From Odoribacter splanchnicus DSM 20712 (GTDB taxonomy: Bacteria; Bacteroidota; Bacteroidia; Bacteroidales; Marinifilaceae): 64,000 bases of DNA. The stretch lies in contig NC_015160.1 of assembly GCF_000190535.1 (NCBI RefSeq), positions 1,612,001 to 1,676,000 of the forward strand, read 5' to 3'. The notes under the pieces were generated by a model. The model was not told the origin of the DNA. It worked only from the letters and a program-made list of their open reading frames with translations, and did no database searches. Below, piece by piece: positions 62,501 to 64,000 of this stretch; the stretch's first letter is position 1, and the number at the start of each line of letters is the position of its first letter. Both the position numbers and the translations under genes were made by a program.

Positions 62501-64000
62501 GCCAGCAATACCCCTCCCTGCATCTGCTCGTTCTCCACGGTGGCCATCACATCCAGCTTTCCCGTCTCATAAGTCATGGCCACTTTCATATCTTTGACAT
62601 TCCCTTGATGGATATTCAGACGCTCCACTTTCGAATCTATATGAAACGAAGGTCCCCGGGTATCCCAGACTCCTGCATAACTACCGGACAAACTACCGTA
62701 TCCCAGCATCGACAGCCCGGACAACTTTCCACAGTCGACCTGATAAAAATGAAAATCCCCACCCATGGCATCACAATCGGGCTTTTTGTCCGGACAAGGA
62801 GCATAACGAAACGTCAGATTTCCTGCCAAAGCCGGAGTAATACTCTTCGCCTTCACCATAAAATCCGATAATGTACCTTCGAAACAAATCGACTCGAAAT
62901 CGACAAAAGAAAAATGATGCAGAGGTTCCGGAACCGGAATATACCTATCGAACCAGGGCAAATAGACGGTTTCCAGATCATCGGGATTCAAATGCGCCTT
63001 ATACAAATCGATATGAAACCGTGTATTCCATACATCCGGCAACCCTTCCGATTTAAAACTTCCCTGAAAAACGGTTTTATCCCCTAACTCAAAATAAAGG
63101 TCATGACCTTCCAGCTTATTGATGGTGTTATTGACAATACCGCTGCATTTCACCGTATTATCGATCCCTCTCAGCACTCCGTTAAAATATGCCAGATCGA
63201 TAAAACTCACCGACGAGGGCCCTAATTCATAATATTGTTGCATCCGGGTCGTAAAATAACGCCAGTCGTGCTGATCGGGTGTCCAGCTGAATTCCAGTTT
63301 CATCAAGTCGAGACTACTCCGTTCAAGTTCTATCCGTGCATCCGTAATCGTCAAATTACTCTCCCGGATCCGAACCCGTCCATCCAATTCCTTCATCCTC
63401 AATCCCGACTTCTCGATAAAACTCAAACCGGAAACGACGATCTGTGAATATTCATCCCCAAAGTCAAAATCCGTAATATCGACATTCAAATCCCGGCATT
63501 CCACATCCGTCCAGTTAACGCCATAATCCACCGGTTCATATTCTTCTTCACGATAAGTGAAACGGGAATCCCGCAGACTGACCTTCTTCAATCCCATCAA
63601 CCAACCGCTCTGTTTTTCACCGCCCTCCCCCTCTGTATCGGCAGGAGCGACCCGCTGTAAAGAATCCAGAAACATCTCTATATTTGTCGGCGATCCTTCC
63701 CCACGCGATATCCATAAATTAAAATCAGCCTGATTCAAAACAATTTCACCGATCGTGAAACTCTTGTTTACGATATTGAAAGAATCTGCCTTTACCCGCA
63801 AATCCTGGCAATATAATAAAGTATCGTTTTTAAAGTCTTTTAATAAAACTTCTTTCAGTACCAAAGATTTTACCGGACGGAAATCGACATGGCCGATCTG
63901 AATAGTAACACCGGTAGACGCTTTAACCTGCTGAGTAATATATTGAACCAACGCAGTTTGTACATACGAAGTCTGTAACAGGAGATAAAGCATCCCTGCC
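59548..64000 (-). CDS. tamB: TamB-family translocation and assembly module protein (partial at right edge)
   Basis: At least 1481 residues are present, with the frame still open upstream of the ATG at 63993, so the N-terminal membrane anchor probably continues past the window. What is visible starts with the end of a hydrophobic helix (LYLLLQTSYVQTALVQYI) and ASTGVTIQIGHVDFRP. A long AsmA/TamB beta-taco of repeated sheets follows (for example VLNGEYQFWENRYRLDARFEKFMVLN). The C-terminal TamB (DUF490) domain has GDIKITFDKDGNLNMFGEYQIAKGDYLFTL, PVECILNLSDNLTNPVVKFDINFP and a terminal barrel-docking segment. TamB bridges inner and outer membranes and works in lipid transport and outer-membrane assembly. 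Confidence 0.92.
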   Translation of the reverse strand, partial: AGMLYLLLQTSYVQTALVQYITQQVKASTGVTIQIGHVDFRPVKSLVLKEVLLKDFKNDTLLYCQDLRVKADSFNIVNKSFTIGEIVLNQADFNLWISRGEGSPTNIEMFLDSLQRVAPADTEGEGGEKQSGWLMGLKKVSLRDSRFTYREEEYEPVDYGVNWTDVECRDLNVDITDFDFGDEYSQIVVSGLSFIEKSGLRMKELDGRVRIRESNLTITDARIELERSSLDLMKLEFSWTPDQHDWRYFTTRMQQYYELGPSSVSFIDLAYFNGVLRGIDNTVKCSGIVNNTINKLEGHDLYFELGDKTVFQGSFKSEGLPDVWNTRFHIDLYKAHLNPDDLETVYLPWFDRYIPVPEPLHHFSFVDFESICFEGTLSDFMVKAKSITPALAGNLTFRYAPCPDKKPDCDAMGGDFHFYQVDCGKLSGLSMLGYGSLSGSYAGVWDTRGPSFHIDSKVERLNIHQGNVKDMKVAMTYETGKLDVMATVENEQMQGGVLLAYDLSDSLNFLSTRGQLRIDELAAFGLDIKGGLEALETSFEIIHAGQENKSFTNLSLTDFKYTCDTATFTIDKISMEDNQKGDHNTTTLKSDVVDLFISGNFRELRPAPFVFRLMQNYLPAYSVHQPKKTRKYPKRKEPEKFDFQYTVQVKDAGRILQVLYPDLYIASGTLITSDYRNETGQLRLRLTTDSIGYEDISLLHSKIDLVGDMQRLDMKYTTDRLIYGNGYQLYNVRNELTLADNHLDNRLSWCNWGDKTYSGELSACVVFSPDEKYGYNTEIRIHPGVIVMNDSVWRVKESSVFIAGKEIDVSDFFMQRGKESLSVNGKLSESTEEKLFVKLENFNLENVSRIALKHRPFLFGIATGSLTLQDYYKNFMLITDFNVDNWGINRDTLGSLSLRSYWDADNRNVIVGAENRVDDAVPLVVQGYYTPEKDTIDVGIHLEKVGLERLGIYASDFVTETAGNLSGNVRISGNTYKPDISGFVYFDSVGMKVNVLNTKFFVHDSVHIVNNHLLFRNFYMKDIHGQQAVLNGEYQFWENRYRLDARFEKFMVLNTGFADNESFYGQVYLSGLADLDNHNGVDNVTVNARTENDSRLYLPLSAGMTEQSNNFLHFVHTGQPENQKIQPKSAVSDINLNANLEVNDKLNVQVIFDPTVGDILKTTGNGDIKITFDKDGNLNMFGEYQIAKGDYLFTLSNLVNKKFVLTPGGTISWSGSPYEAMLNINAVYNLKTTITELLPAEKLSSDESNPDEKIATESGRKVPVECILNLSDNLTNPVVKFDINFPTLETQSKSYIQSLFSSQDEINKQMFSLLVLNRFYRTDNTGDYGLQAQTAGVTTLTEMFSNQLSRWFSQFSSNVDIGFAYRRGDREKEMTSDEFELAVSTQLLDDRITISANGNMDVGGNRNAAGDENRKNNIAGDFDIEVKLNKQGSLKMKAYSHTNEKLLYNNTETIQGVGVSYQESFDTLRELLRKYFGFLRKRK

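Noticed and set aside
1..64000. tRNA, rRNA, tmRNA genes and known riboswitches
   Set aside because: No sequence with a convincing cloverleaf, rRNA core or riboswitch core was recognised by eye; a dedicated covariance search was not possible.

Overview
The window reads as chromosomal DNA of an anaerobic gut-type member of the Bacteroidales (Bacteroidota). The signs are SusC/STN, FecR and DUF4374 families, CTnDOT-type conjugative genes (RteC-like, DUF3945), promoter -7 motifs of the form TAnnTTTG, an rnfBCDGEA operon, and genes without Shine-Dalgarno sequences. An Odoribacter-like species is my best guess from gene content alone; no rRNA or marker search was possible.

Region 1 (1-15.3 kb) is accessory DNA. 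It starts with the tail of an unrecognised gene and a strong terminator. A co-directional metal/siderophore-type cluster follows: ZIP transporter, a tiny His-rich ORF, a SAM methyltransferase, a DUF1858-like protein, a shortened HU-like protein, a TonB-dependent receptor, a DUF4374 surface lipoprotein, an integral membrane methyltransferase and two half-size ABC transporters of the YbtP/YbtQ-IrtA/IrtB kind. Mobile-element debris comes next: a frameshifted RteC-like gene, the 3' end of an IS3-family element, and a GC-rich DUF3945 conjugative-element gene whose end the IS has cut off. A complete AbiEi/AbiEii toxin-antitoxin pair closes the region.

Region 2 (15.4-24.5 kb) is mostly core: a Yip1-like membrane protein, smpB, a TlpA-like thioredoxin, an acetyl-CoA hydrolase/CoA-transferase, dgt, a YqeY protein, a broken Kelch-repeat gene, a D15/BamA-like outer-membrane protein and a MATE transporter.

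Region 3 (24.5-28 kb) is a decayed cell-surface signalling and uptake locus. It has an ECF sigma pseudogene (in-frame stop plus frameshift), an intact FecR anti-sigma, a SusC-like gene cut after its plug-proximal domains, and a frameshifted TlpA-like gene fused to it by deletion.

Region 4 (28-46.9 kb) is core: a MalY/PatB-type PLP enzyme, a lytic transglycosylase, a TGS-uridine-kinase-like protein, an orphan RND adaptor, mscL, a small beta-barrel, YhcH, era, der, rseC followed by rnfBCDGEA (ion-translocating ferredoxin:NAD oxidoreductase), cca, a lipid kinase and UDP-glucose dehydrogenase.

Region 5 (47-64 kb) carries a giant alpha-2-macroglobulin-like lipoprotein with an intact thioester motif, an AlbA_2/Schlafen-type protein, marC, a two-unit M16 peptidase lipoprotein, a flavin reductase, ornithine aminotransferase and the C-terminal bulk of TamB, which runs off the right edge.

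A striking background feature is a set of word-like intergenic repeats. They comprise a 14-bp array after smpB, GAGTTnnT octamer arrays abutting ORF ends at four places, and palindromes built from ATTTACGAT-like words in successive gaps of the rnf operon and over the start codon of the RND adaptor. No tRNA, rRNA, CRISPR array or riboswitch was recognised.
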